Shown here: positions 49,615-57,940 of the stretch, piece by piece
Position numbering within the stretch: the stretch's first letter is position 1
Layout: every line of letters begins with the position of its first letter
Made by a program: the position numbers and the translations under genes
The notes under the pieces: generated by a model
What the model saw: the letters and a program-made list of their open reading frames with translations, nothing else
What the model was told of the DNA's origin: nothing
Databases searched by the model: none
Origin: Halopseudomonas nanhaiensis
Lineage (GTDB): Bacteria > Pseudomonadota > Gammaproteobacteria > Pseudomonadales > Pseudomonadaceae
Reading direction: 5' to 3'
DNA: 64,000 nt
NCBI RefSeq assembly: GCF_020025155.1
Contig: NZ_CP073751.1
Location: 3,535,501 to 3,599,500, forward strand

Positions 49615-50655
49615 ATGAAATTGAACCGCACGTTGCTCAAGGATGCCACCGACCAGGGCCTGCTGACCGAACCGCAGGCGCAGCAGCTCTGGGATTATCT
49701 TGCCGGCCGTGCCGCCCAGACCCCGGGCCTGCGCGCCACGCATGTGCTCTACTATCTCGGCGGCTGTATTGCCATCGGCGCAATGACCCTGTTCATGACG
49801 CTCGGTTGGGATCGATTCGGCGGCTGGGGCATCGTCTGCATCGCACTGGCCTATGCCGCCGCAGGGATCTGTCTGACCGAGTCCTTGCTACGCAAACAGC
49901 TGGCGATACCCGCCGGCATCACCGGTGCGTTCGTCATTGCCCTGACACCCCTGGCAATCTACGGCCTGCAATCCGCGCTCGGGTTGTGGGCTGAAGGACA
50001 GGTGTACCGCGAGTATCATCGATTGATCGACTGGCGCTGGGTGCTCATGGAACTGGCCACCCTGGCCTGCGGCGCGGTCATGCTGTGGCGTTATCGCCTG
50101 CCGTTTCTGGTGATGCCCGTGGCGGTCACGCTCTGGTACATGAGCATGGATCTCACGCCCTTTCTGTTCGGCAACGAGGACAATGTCTGGGAACAGCGCA
50201 AGCTGGTGTCGCTGGGTTTCGGGCTGCTGATGATCGCACTGGCGTTCCGCGTCGATTTGCACGCACGCGGTGATCGCGACTATGCATTCTGGCTGTACCT
50301 GTTCGGGGTGGTAGCGTTCTGGGGCGGGCTGTCGTCCATGGATTCCGACAGTGAACTGAGCAAGTTCGGCTACCTTTGCATCAATCTGGCGATTATCGCT
50401 GTCGGCACCCTGCTTGGCCGGCGGGTCTTCGCAGTCTTCGGCGGGCTCGGTGCCGCGGGCTACTTCGGGCATCTGGCCTACGACGTCTTCCAGGACAGCA
50501 TGCTGTTTCCCTTCGTGCTGACCTTCCTCGGTATCGGTGTGATCTGGGTGGGCACGGTATGGCAGCGTCATGAGGAGCGATTGAGCAGCACGCTACGCAA
50601 CTGGCTGCCCGCCGCGCTGCGGCAGCTGGTCGATGCACGCGACGGGGCGGCCTGA
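49615..50655 (+). CDS. Polytopic membrane protein of unknown function (DUF2157-like)
   Basis: 346 residues with about nine hydrophobic segments spanning residues 45-330. The N-terminal ~40 residues are soluble (LLKDATDQGLLTEPQAQQLWDYL), a layout seen in DUF2157 proteins. The ATG at 49615 follows AAGGA. It lies 33 bases after the TRAP permease gene on the same strand. I see no motif that gives function. Confidence 0.65.
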   Translation: MKLNRTLLKDATDQGLLTEPQAQQLWDYLAGRAAQTPGLRATHVLYYLGGCIAIGAMTLFMTLGWDRFGGWGIVCIALAYAAAGICLTESLLRKQLAIPAGITGAFVIALTPLAIYGLQSALGLWAEGQVYREYHRLIDWRWVLMELATLACGAVMLWRYRLPFLVMPVAVTLWYMSMDLTPFLFGNEDNVWEQRKLVSLGFGLLMIALAFRVDLHARGDRDYAFWLYLFGVVAFWGGLSSMDSDSELSKFGYLCINLAIIAVGTLLGRRVFAVFGGLGAAGYFGHLAYDVFQDSMLFPFVLTFLGIGVIWVGTVWQRHEERLSSTLRNWLPAALRQLVDARDGAA

Positions 50656-50702
50656 ACCAGCAGGCGAGCCTGAGCACCACGCTACTCCTGCGCCATCACA
50701 TC

Positions 50703-51107
50703 TCAGACAGGCGTCACGCCTCGTGACGCCTGTGCCTCCAACCACACGATCACGTAGCAGAGAGCGAGCGCCAGCAGGTTGGTGGTTACCGGGTTGAACG
50801 CCTCGGCGAGCAAACCGGGCATGACGACCGCCACGTAAAACACCAGCCCGACCAGCGCCGCCGCAGCGAGGTAAACCGGCCATAGCCCAGCGCGGCGGAA
50901 CAGGATCAGCAGCCCGAGCAGGATCTCGCCAACGCCGGCCAGCGGGACAATGAGCTCGGCCGGCAAGCCGAGGCCGCTCGCCTCCACCAGTCTCAGCTCG
51001 GTTGGGCTGGTCAGCAGGATTTTCGGCAGCAGGCCCTGATAGATGAACATGGCGCCCAGAGCCAGGCGGGCAATACCAGCCGGTTGCGAGGCGGCGTCAG
51101 GTGGCAT
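50703..51107 (-). CDS. DoxX-like small membrane protein
   Basis: 134 residues, four hydrophobic segments (about 10-27, 47-67, 72-92 and 103-123). The pattern and the GLLPKILLTSP and PLAGVGEILLGLLIL segments fit DoxX/DoxX-like proteins, sometimes linked to respiratory or oxidative stress. It is a single gene on the minus strand. Function is unknown. Confidence 0.65.
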   Translation of the reverse strand: MPPDAASQPAGIARLALGAMFIYQGLLPKILLTSPTELRLVEASGLGLPAELIVPLAGVGEILLGLLILFRRAGLWPVYLAAAALVGLVFYVAVVMPGLLAEAFNPVTTNLLALALCYVIVWLEAQASRGVTPV

Positions 51108-51146
51108 CGCCCCTCCCCGCGCCCGCTCCCGCTCCTGGCGGCAGAC

Positions 51147-51545
51147 TCATTCAGGGAACCGCTCGAACGCGGGCAATTCGTTCAGGTGCGCCATCCAGCC
51201 CTGGCGCTCTGCCGTCTGAATCTGAACCTGCGGCGGCAGCGACGCGGGATCATCGAGTGTCGCCGTCTGCACATCGACGATCCCGGGCAGGTTCACCGCG
51301 TTGTAGTAGAACAGACCACTGCCGCACTCCGGACAGAAGCTGCGCACCGCGCCACCCGACCCGTTGATGCTTTTCGGCGCGCCCTGCGTGACCGTCAGCG
51401 CTTCTTCGGGAAACATCGCCCAGGACACCGCTGGCGCGCCAGCGCTGCGCTGGCAATCAGTGCAGTGACACAGGGCGACCACATTCGGCTCGCCTGACAG
51501 TTCATAACGAATGGCCCCGCAATAACAGTGTCCTGCATGGCTCAT
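51147..51545 (-). CDS. GFA family protein (glutathione-dependent formaldehyde-activating/CENP-V fold)
   Basis: 132 residues. The zinc-binding cysteine pattern is CYCGAIRYE, CHCTDCQRSAG and CPECGSGL, typical of the GFA family. Most members are of unknown function; the name comes from Gfa, which was once thought to condense formaldehyde and glutathione. The ATG at 51545 follows GAGG. A second GFA gene lies 2.6 kb away at 54158-54544. Confidence 0.85.
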   Translation of the reverse strand: MSHAGHCYCGAIRYELSGEPNVVALCHCTDCQRSAGAPAVSWAMFPEEALTVTQGAPKSINGSGGAVRSFCPECGSGLFYYNAVNLPGIVDVQTATLDDPASLPPQVQIQTAERQGWMAHLNELPAFERFPE

Positions 51546-51573
51546 GACGAGTCCTCGATTGATCAAATGAGAT

Positions 51574-51921
51574 TCAACTGCCAAAAAGATAAAACGACAC
51601 AACCACCACGACGACTACCACGATCCCGGTGATCAGCCTGGTCAACGGCGAGCTTCCCACCCTGTCGGCTCTGCGAACGATGCTTGAGCCATAGGAATCC
51701 GTATCGCCGCCGGCCTGCTCCTCATAGTCAGCGATCAATCGCTTCGCTTCAGCGACATCTTCATCGGCCACATGCACCACGGCGAAATCCTGCACCGCCA
51801 TATCGCCAATCGCACCCTGCAGATAGTGCCCACCGACAAACGCCTCCAGCCCATGCGCCTGCAGCATGCCGGAGACGATGTGAGCTTCTGTGATGTCGCT
51901 GGCGCGGTAGATGAGTTGCAT
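51574..51921 (-). CDS. DUF2007-type protein with C-terminal membrane anchor
   Basis: 115 residues. An N-terminal DUF2007 module (MQLIYRASDITEAHIVSGMLQAHGLEAFVGG) resembles PII-like signalling folds and is listed as putative signal transduction. A Val-rich single membrane segment lies near 92-113. The chosen ATG at 51921 gives this start. Its role is unknown. It is 28 bases upstream of the GFA gene on the minus strand, so the two may be one transcript. Confidence 0.8.
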   Translation of the reverse strand: MQLIYRASDITEAHIVSGMLQAHGLEAFVGGHYLQGAIGDMAVQDFAVVHVADEDVAEAKRLIADYEEQAGGDTDSYGSSIVRRADRVGSSPLTRLITGIVVVVVVVVSFYLFGS

Positions 51922-52223
51922 TGGGATACCCTTTTGGCATGACGTCGTCACGCGGCTGCCAACTAAAGCAGGCACGGGCAAACTTGGAGTTCCCTGTACG
52001 CGAAACGAAGCGCTGTGTTATCAACCGCACATCTTCATTGGAGTTATAGATGGACATAAGGACGCACGCCAGCCGGCCCATGGCTCACTGACTAACCTCT
52101 CCTATTAGACGGCCACTTCTTGCCCGGCTTGCTTGAAACCACAGCGATCGACTGGAACGACTCAAGCCCATCCTCACTGTTACCCTGGATCTTGCCGAGC
52201 TAGGCCACGCAAAAATCGAGCTG
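51922..52223. other. Intergenic region with lower GC, no gene seen
   Basis: 302 bases between the DUF2007 gene and a lipoprotein gene. Base composition is visibly less GC-rich than the core genes. I see no convincing reading frame, hairpin or RNA. Confidence 0.5.
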
Positions 52224-52721
52224 CTACCTCTGCTCCGCCAAGGGTTTCTCAAATCCGGTAAGCGACAATTCCTTACTGGCCTCTTCGAGAGAAGCGGTAG
52301 AGATTCGGTGCGAAATGTAGCTTCCTTCGTTGGTAATTGAATATCGGACAAAACAGCGGCTCTCGGCCCTGCAATCAACCGAGGTACTGATTGGTTTCAT
52401 ATCCTGCATGCCAAGCCAAGCAGTTTGCTGAGCGTCTACTGCATATATACCCGGACTCACCGCCAGAATAGTGTGAGAATTATTAGGCAAAACGGCGACC
52501 GACTTGGAATCGATTCGAAATTCGATGTTCCGCAATGTCGCTGCGGTAGAGTCGCCGCGATAAATGATCATCATCGCCTCGCCCGGCGGCGGTGACGGCA
52601 GCCCCCCGTAACGAGGCCCGCTGCTCGAACATGCCGACATAATCGATACAAACCCTATAAGGATGCCGGTCGACGCGCCACGTAAGCTTCGTATCTCAGA
52701 AAGCGTGTGCTTAAGTACCAT
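52224..52721 (-). CDS. Putative lipoprotein of unknown function (DUF2846-like)
   Basis: 165 residues. A signal sequence ends in the lipobox MSAC (Cys about 31). The following PPPGEAMMIIYRGDS, with RNIEFRIDSKSVAVLPNNSHTILAVSPG, resembles DUF2846-type lipoproteins, whose function is unknown. Coding bases are less GC-rich than neighbours, suggesting a transferred or less-conserved gene. It stands alone on the minus strand. Confidence 0.6.
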   Translation of the reverse strand: MVLKHTLSEIRSLRGASTGILIGFVSIMSACSSSGPRYGGLPSPPPGEAMMIIYRGDSTAATLRNIEFRIDSKSVAVLPNNSHTILAVSPGIYAVDAQQTAWLGMQDMKPISTSVDCRAESRCFVRYSITNEGSYISHRISTASLEEASKELSLTGFEKPLAEQR

Positions 52722-52863
52722 TAATCATGTCCCGAACTGTGATCGAACGTACTAAGCGGAGCGCAGAGCCTCCTTTAGCCGGCGAAGTATGTGCAATGCC
52801 AATTCAGCCAGAAATCGGGTAGAGCCTCGAGCGGATCTTTGCCTGAGCGTGACGCAGATCGCA

Positions 52864-53310
52864 TTATCGTCTCGGTTCGTTGCCAACAAGATAATCAACC
52901 GTTGCCGACATCACCAACACACCATCCTGCCCTGTCGTTTCCAACCTGCACGTCACCACGCCGAAGTGCTTCCCCGGCTTGGGCGGGCTTTTGTCGAGGA
53001 CCGTGACGTTTACCTGCAGCTCATTGGGGAGTGTAACCGGGCGATGCCAGCGCACATTCCGCATACCGGATGCGCCGGTCATGGACGTCTGCGACATGAA
53101 CCCATCGACCACGATGGACGCGGTGAGCGAGAGCGTATGCAAGCCGCTGGCAATAAGCTCGCCGTAGATCGACTGGCGTGCCTGGTCGCTGTCGAGGTGA
53201 AACGGCAGGCGGTCAAACTCTTCGCAGAAGCGCAGTGAGTCATCGAGCGTGATCGCGCGCGGGCCGAGCTGGTGAACTTCGCCGGGGGCGATGTCTTCAA
53301 AATATCTCAT
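52864..53310 (-). CDS. MaoC-like dehydratase-domain protein
   Basis: 148 residues of a single hot-dog domain, MaoC type: MRYFEDIAPGEVHQLGPRAI at the N-terminus and FDRLPFHLDSDQARQS match the hydratase 2 motif (D..P.H.D...A), with the catalytic Asp and His. It probably hydrates an enoyl thioester. The ATG at 53310 follows GGGAG. It is alone on the minus strand. Confidence 0.85.
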   Translation of the reverse strand: MRYFEDIAPGEVHQLGPRAITLDDSLRFCEEFDRLPFHLDSDQARQSIYGELIASGLHTLSLTASIVVDGFMSQTSMTGASGMRNVRWHRPVTLPNELQVNVTVLDKSPPKPGKHFGVVTCRLETTGQDGVLVMSATVDYLVGNEPRR

Positions 53311-53400
53311 GCACACTCCCTGTGACTGTCGGCTACCCTAGCGAAGCGAAGGTTCGACGGTGTGGACGCGAACGATCGGGCTGTCCGGTGCTCAAGGCGT

Positions 53401-53991
53401 CTACCTTTCTTGAGATGACCCAGCACCGTTGTCGTCCTGCTCGATCGATCGTATCACTCTGCATGGATTGCCTGCCGCCAGCACACCTGCAGGAATGTCT
53501 CGGGTGACCACGCTCCCCGCGCCGATCACCGCTTTCGCACCAATCGTCACGCCGGGGCAGATGATCGCTCCGCCGCCGATCCAGACGTCGGAGCCTATGG
53601 CCACCGGTCTGGCGAACTCCTGCTGCCGGCGCAGCTTCGCCTCGAACGGATGCGTTGCCGTATAGATATGCACACCCGGACCGAGCAGCGTGTAATCACC
53701 GATGCGCACCCGCGCCACGTCGAGCACCACGCAATTGAAGTTGAAGAATACGCTTTCACCCAGCTCGATGTTGCTGCCGTAATCACAGTAGAACGGCGGC
53801 TGCATCCGTACCGTGTCACCTCCATGGCCGAACAACTCGGCGAGCAGGCGCCGACCCTCCGGGTCCTGTTCACCCTGCGTAAGATTCAGCGCGCGGCACA
53901 ACCGGCTGGAACGCTCTCGTGCGGCCACCAATTCCGGGGCCAGCGGGTCGTACAGTTCGCCGCTGAGCATTTTCTCACGCTCCCTCGCCAT
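53401..53991 (-). CDS. Maltose/sugar O-acetyltransferase (Maa-type hexapeptide)
   Basis: 196 residues. An N-terminal Maa/NodL cap (MAREREKMLSGELYDPLAPEL) precedes a left-handed beta-helix with hexapeptide repeats (VWIGGGAIICPGVTIGAKAVIGAGSVVTRDIP) and the catalytic-histidine segment YTATHPFEA. It acetylates a sugar hydroxyl using acetyl-CoA. I chose the ATG at 53991 following GAGG; the frame is open 40 codons upstream. Confidence 0.9.
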   Translation of the reverse strand: MAREREKMLSGELYDPLAPELVAARERSSRLCRALNLTQGEQDPEGRRLLAELFGHGGDTVRMQPPFYCDYGSNIELGESVFFNFNCVVLDVARVRIGDYTLLGPGVHIYTATHPFEAKLRRQQEFARPVAIGSDVWIGGGAIICPGVTIGAKAVIGAGSVVTRDIPAGVLAAGNPCRVIRSIEQDDNGAGSSQER

Positions 53992-54157
53992 ACGTTCCTC
54001 TCTCCGTCGATGCTTTCTCAGCAGGTTCTGACTCCACGAGCTCAAGAAAGTCAGCGAAACGGAGGATTCGCGGTTGGACATTTCAGTGGCCCCACGGCCT
54101 GCGCTGCCCATGCACTACGCTATGAGGCGGACCCATTCACCAGCGAGGCAGACTCAC

Positions 54158-54544
54158 ATGGACTCGGTAACGGGCGGTTGTCTATGCGGCAAGGTGCGTA
54201 TTGAAGCAATGGGTGAACCTGACCGGGTCGGCCTGTGCCATTGCCTGGATTGTCGCAAGCACCATGGCGCCCTGTTTCACGCGTCAGCGATCTATCCCGC
54301 TCAAGCGGTGACGGTGGATGGCGAGACGGGCAGCTATGCAGGGCGCTACTTCTGTCCGCAGTGCGGGTCGTCTGTTTTCTCGCGCTCGGGCGACGAGATA
54401 GAAGTGAACCTTGGCAGCCTGGATGAGACGGATCGCTTCGCCCCGAGTTATGAATTGTGGACGGTGCGGCGGGAGCGGTGGTTACCGGCATTTGTGGTTG
54501 AGCTGCGATACGAGCGGGATCGTGAACCGGACAATCATTCATGA
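54158..54544 (+). CDS. GFA family protein
   Basis: 128 residues. Zinc-binding cysteines in CLCGKVRIE, CHCLDCRKHHG and CPQCGSSVF place it in the GFA (CENP-V) family. Sequence beyond these motifs differs from the GFA protein at 51147-51545, so they are distant paralogues. The start is at 54158, preceded by GAGGC; the open frame extends upstream to 54074. Function is unknown. Confidence 0.85.
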   Translation: MDSVTGGCLCGKVRIEAMGEPDRVGLCHCLDCRKHHGALFHASAIYPAQAVTVDGETGSYAGRYFCPQCGSSVFSRSGDEIEVNLGSLDETDRFAPSYELWTVRRERWLPAFVVELRYERDREPDNHS

Positions 54545-54622
54545 GCGCTCAGGTCGGCGCTCCGGCTAAACACGCTCCAGGCGCTGGCAAAGCCGATCAA
54601 TCCGTCCCGCTTTTTGTGCAGC

Positions 54623-54886
54623 CTAGATCAGGCCGTGCTCGCTCATGTAGTGCTGCACATAAGGGCAGGTCGGCTGCACCGTGTAGCCTTTCTCCTTCGC
54701 GTACGCCAGGGCGTGTTCGGTCAAGGCGGCGGCGATCCCCTGATCCTGCAGGCTTTCCGGCACGGAGGTGTGATACAGATCGAGTGTGTCCTGCCCCAGC
54801 TTTCGATAAGCAAGGCACGCCCTGCCGGCATCGCTTTCGAGGTAGAACTCGGATTGGTCGGGGTCGTGCGCTATATCAAAACTCAT
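54623..54886 (-). CDS. GNAT-like N-acetyltransferase (YjdJ/COG2388 type)
   Basis: 87 residues, the size of the short GNAT variant. The core LDLYHTSVPESLQDQGIAAALTEHALAYAKEKGYTVQPTCPY matches the acetyl-CoA-binding and C-terminal motif PxCPYV of this family. The chosen ATG at 54886 is the family-like start (MSFDIAHDP). It is alone on the minus strand. Substrate unknown. Confidence 0.85.
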   Translation of the reverse strand: MSFDIAHDPDQSEFYLESDAGRACLAYRKLGQDTLDLYHTSVPESLQDQGIAAALTEHALAYAKEKGYTVQPTCPYVQHYMSEHGLI

Positions 54887-54990
54887 GACGCTCCCATGGC
54901 CGGCTGGGCCGGCTGCTAACTGGATGATTACGTCTCGCTTTGACCCCGGCGTTCTTGGGGCGTTTCGAAGGGAGGTGGGATGCGAGGAGG

Positions 54991-55035
54991 AAAATAAATC
55001 TGTCCCCCTCTGAGCCCTTGTCCCCCTGAGCCCTT
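54991..55035. repeat. Possible transposon-end fragment with tandem direct repeat
   Basis: AAAATAAATCTGTCCCCC (54991-55008) resembles, from memory, a sequence that is repeated beside REP-associated tyrosine transposase genes in gammaproteobacteria. It is followed by an imperfect direct repeat (GTCCCCCTCTGAGCCCTT then GTCCCCCTGAGCCCTT, 55002-55035). No transposase gene is nearby. Confidence 0.4.
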
Positions 55036-55091
55036 CCAGCGCAGCCTGACCGAGCGGCAGAAGCAATGTTCCACCGCCCGGCATTCCTGCA

Positions 55092-55643
55092 TCACTCGAC
55101 CAGCGAAACCTGCTTCGGCGCGATCTTTAACTGAGCCAACCGATTCAGAAAATTCTGAATGTTCTTCTTCGCCGAGCCTTCATTGGCCATCCGCAGACGC
55201 TTAACGCCGGCGAAGGCATCGCCGACCGTGGCGGTGTGCGGGGCGACGACCGTTTCTTCCAGCAGGGTCTGGTTGGTCTGGGTGTCGACCAGGGTGTAGC
55301 GAATGCGGGTAGTGACGGTCATGTCCATGCCGAACAGGGGCTGGTCGACGCCGACGAGGGTGGCCTGGAGTTTGTAGCGGCCGTTATCGGAGTACAGGTT
55401 CTGGGCGGAGAGGCTGTCGCGCAGCGCACCGAAGAAGGCGTTGTTGCTGATTTCGGAAGTCCAGGCCGGGTTGGTTTCGCGGCCGCCAGAGACCGGTTCG
55501 ACGTTGACGTTCTTGCTCAGTTCCTGGGCATAGGTGGCAGGCTGATAGGAGCGGTAGGTGATGTTTTCCTGCTTGGCGCCAGCGGCGCAACCGAACAGGT
55601 AGGTGCTTGCAGCGAGAATGGCCAACAGTTTGATGACGTTCAT
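55092..55643 (-). CDS. Putative lipoprotein of unknown function
   Basis: 183 residues. A signal sequence ends in the lipobox LFGC (Cys19), so the protein is likely lipid-anchored. The mature part has no motif I recognise; segments such as AWTSEISNNAFFGALRDSLSAQ and TVTTRIRYTLVDTQTNQTLLEE resemble beta-sheet lipoproteins of the LptE/YajG kind. It stands alone on the minus strand. Confidence 0.7.
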   Translation of the reverse strand: MNVIKLLAILAASTYLFGCAAGAKQENITYRSYQPATYAQELSKNVNVEPVSGGRETNPAWTSEISNNAFFGALRDSLSAQNLYSDNGRYKLQATLVGVDQPLFGMDMTVTTRIRYTLVDTQTNQTLLEETVVAPHTATVGDAFAGVKRLRMANEGSAKKNIQNFLNRLAQLKIAPKQVSLVE

Positions 55644-55868
55644 GTCGTGACTTCCGTGTTTTGGCAGATTTTTATTGTGGTGTTGCTGCGTACAGTCAGA
55701 CGCAGACCGGCCCGGGCGGGCGACGATCGATCAGAAGGGAATCGTATCGGGCATCCTTGCCGAGGTTGGGGTGCGATAAAGCCGTTCGCAGTGGGGTGAT
55801 AGTGCTATGAGATTTGTGGTTTTGCCAAGGGGGCGATTGCGACGGATCGGGTCGATATTCAAACTCGG

Positions 55869-55910
55869 CGATGTGGGGCATCGCGTCGCGCCGGGGGCGG
55901 CGCTCCTACA
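55869..55910. repeat. REP-like palindromic element (copy A)
   Basis: GCATCGCGTCGCGCCGGGGG with a GCGTCGC ... GCGGCGC stem, followed by GCTCCTAC. It is nearly identical to the element at 57823-57864. The composition and hairpin fit the Pseudomonas class of repetitive extragenic palindromes. Confidence 0.7.
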
Positions 55911-55950
55911 GGAGGGGGTGGGGCTGGCGCCATGCGCGTGTTACCTGAAC

Positions 55951-55989
55951 AAACAAAAGCCCCGGTCTCGCGACCAGGGCTTTGTTTTT
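55951..55989 (-). terminator. Rho-independent terminator of the ice-binding-like gene
   Basis: On the minus strand, an imperfect stem (GCCCTGGTC / GACCGGGGC, loop GCGA) is followed by TTTTGTTT. It lies about 40 bases after the ice-binding-like gene stop. Confidence 0.8.
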
Positions 55990-56029
55990 CAGAGCGGAAG
56001 ACCTGAGAGTCCTTCGCTCTTGCTGCTAC

Positions 56030-57562
56030 CTATTCCGGCTGAGTAGCGGTTACCGCATCGAGCGTAACCAGAGTCTGGGCCAGTGCGCGACCGTTCAGGG
56101 TCGCGCCAGTTTCCATAACGATCTGCGTCTTGCTCAGAAGGATACCTTGCAGCGTGGCGCCAGTACGCAGCGTCACCTGACCGGCTACCTGCCAGAAGAC
56201 ATTTTCTGCCCTGGCGCCGCCAGTCAGCTGTACGGCTACGCCGGAACCCAGCAACAGGTCCTGCTCGATTTGCATAATCCAGACGTCATTCGGGCCGCCG
56301 TCAAAGGTGACGTCCGACGTGGCCTGCACGCTGGTGCCCCACTTGTACAAGCCGGGAGCCATAGTTTCGCCGCTGATATCACCTGCACCCAGTTCGGTGG
56401 CTGCAGGGTTGGTGCGGCCCGCTGCGTTGGTGAAAGCCAGCTCCATGTCGCTGATTGCCGTGGTCAGATAGCTTGGCGTCGGGGCAGCCATGTTGGCAGC
56501 GAAGATCTTGCCGGTTACAAGGCTGGACGTAGAGAAGGTATCGGTAGCATCACGCGCCTGGCTGAAGCCGGTGATGGCTGCTTCGTCGATCGGGCTGACG
56601 CCGATGTCACCGGTAATAGCGGTGGTGCCGGTGGTGGTGATACCGGTTTTCGACAGAATCACGAAGTTGCCAGCGGTGCCCAACACAACCGGTTCCGGTC
56701 CGGCAGCCGGTACGAGACTGTTATCGGTGGTGAACTCAGCGGTTTGCCCAGCTGCCAGCGCATTGGCAGGGGTGGCCAGATCTGTAATTGCGGTGGTCAG
56801 CATCGCGATGTAAAGCGTACCGGGCAACAGGTCAGCGGTCGGATCGAAGATCGCCGTACTACCCAGGTAGCTGACCTCGCCGGGCACCGGATTACCCCCA
56901 GTCGTCAGCGTGAAGTTGCTGGCGGTAATGGTGGTGGGATCCATGCTTTCGGAGAAGGTCGCGGTGAGATTCCGGTTGATGGCTACCTGCGCATCGCCAT
57001 CGAGCGGATCGAAGATAACCGTGGGTGCGGTGGTATCGACCGTATCGCCGGTGGTGAACTGCCAGCTGAGGCTGTTCCCCAGCGTGACGCCCGAAGCGCC
57101 TGCTACGTCGGTGGTCAGCGTGCCGGTATACAACGTGTTGTCCGTCAGGCCGCTGTCAGGCGTGAAGATCGCAGTGCGGGTAGCCGGGTCGTATGTGACA
57201 CCGCCGACCACCGCAGGACCTGTCTCGCCTTGCAGCAGGAAGGACGTGCCGTTGATGGTCTGGCCGTCCATATCCTGGTTGAAAGTGACGGCAAGTTTTT
57301 TGTTGGTATCAACCGTGATGCTGTCACTGATCGGGCGCACCGCCTGGATCAGATCGGAGTCGCCGATCGGGTCGGAGGGCGTCGCCGTTGGGCTGTCGGT
57401 GCCTGGTGTACCTGGCGTGCCGGTCACGGGCGAGTCGCCGCCGGTGCCGGTGTTGTTGTCGCTGTTGCTGCTACTGCCGCCCAAACAACCGGCTAGCGAT
57501 AAGCCGGACAGGACGATAGCGCTGGCGGCCAGCAATCTGGCGGCAGGAAGGAATTTTTTCAT
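56030..57562 (-). CDS. Lipoprotein with Ig-like domains and DUF3494 ice-binding domain
   Basis: 510 residues. A lipobox LAGC (Cys26) is followed by a Ser/Thr/Pro/Gly-rich linker, then two Ig-like (Big_5) domains (about 70-170, with AVTFNQDMDGQTIN, and about 175-285, with ATFSESMDPTTI), and a C-terminal DUF3494 ice-binding domain (about 295-510) including NFVILSKTGITTTG, TAITGDIGVSP, GLYKWGTSV and the GRALAQTLVTLD end. DUF3494 proteins bind ice or serve as secreted adhesins. No ice activity can be read from sequence. The protein should sit on the cell surface. Confidence 0.88.
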   Translation of the reverse strand: MKKFLPAARLLAASAIVLSGLSLAGCLGGSSSNSDNNTGTGGDSPVTGTPGTPGTDSPTATPSDPIGDSDLIQAVRPISDSITVDTNKKLAVTFNQDMDGQTINGTSFLLQGETGPAVVGGVTYDPATRTAIFTPDSGLTDNTLYTGTLTTDVAGASGVTLGNSLSWQFTTGDTVDTTAPTVIFDPLDGDAQVAINRNLTATFSESMDPTTITASNFTLTTGGNPVPGEVSYLGSTAIFDPTADLLPGTLYIAMLTTAITDLATPANALAAGQTAEFTTDNSLVPAAGPEPVVLGTAGNFVILSKTGITTTGTTAITGDIGVSPIDEAAITGFSQARDATDTFSTSSLVTGKIFAANMAAPTPSYLTTAISDMELAFTNAAGRTNPAATELGAGDISGETMAPGLYKWGTSVQATSDVTFDGGPNDVWIMQIEQDLLLGSGVAVQLTGGARAENVFWQVAGQVTLRTGATLQGILLSKTQIVMETGATLNGRALAQTLVTLDAVTATQPE

Positions 57563-57822
57563 GTGAGTTACCTATGTTGGAAAGCCGACCACGTCACGCA
57601 ATGTGCGGTGGCATCCGGTACCTGAGAGAAACTCGAATCTAAAACGGACGCTCAAGATCCCTGATTTGTTATCAGTAGAGTCCAGGGGTTATGAGATGGC
57701 GTCGGGGATGGGAGTCTGGCGCGATGTGTTCACTAGCCAGTTCGTTATACGCGCTATCCGAGAGAATAGGTGACTTATATTTGCGAGCGCCGGTGGAGGG
57801 GGATGTGTCCGCCAAGCCCGGA

Positions 57823-57864
57823 CGATGCGAGCATCGCGTCGCGCCGGGGGCGACGCTCCCACAC
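57823..57864. repeat. REP-like palindromic element (copy B)
   Basis: Contains CGATGC-GA-GCATCG and GCGTCGC-(GCCGGGG)-GCGACGC, two perfect hairpin stems, followed by GCTCCCACAC. It shares the core with the copy at 55869-55910. Confidence 0.75.
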
Positions 57865-57910
57865 ACCCTGGTCTGCGTCCCCTTGCGCACCGGCAAGACG
57901 CCGCGGCACT

Positions 57911-57940
57911 GTGGGAGCGGCGTCCTCGCCGCGATCGGGC
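57911..57940. repeat. REP-like palindromic element (copy C, inverted)
   Basis: GTGGGAGCGGCGTCCTCGCC then GCGATCGGGC. Its reverse complement matches the GCTCCCACA end and hairpin core of copy B, so B and C form an inverted pair. The GTGGGAGCGG start is the common Pseudomonas REP form. Confidence 0.7.

Larger units (their letters stand above)
55644..56029. other. 386-base intergenic region with REP-like hairpin and terminator
   Basis: No gene is seen. It contains a REP-like hairpin (55869-55910) and the terminator of the ice-binding-like gene (55951-55989). The rest has no clear structure. Confidence 0.6.

Noticed and set aside
55982-57496. Plus-strand open frame opposite the ice-binding-like gene
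   Set aside because: Gly/Arg-rich translation without domains; the minus-strand protein has a signal peptide and known domains.
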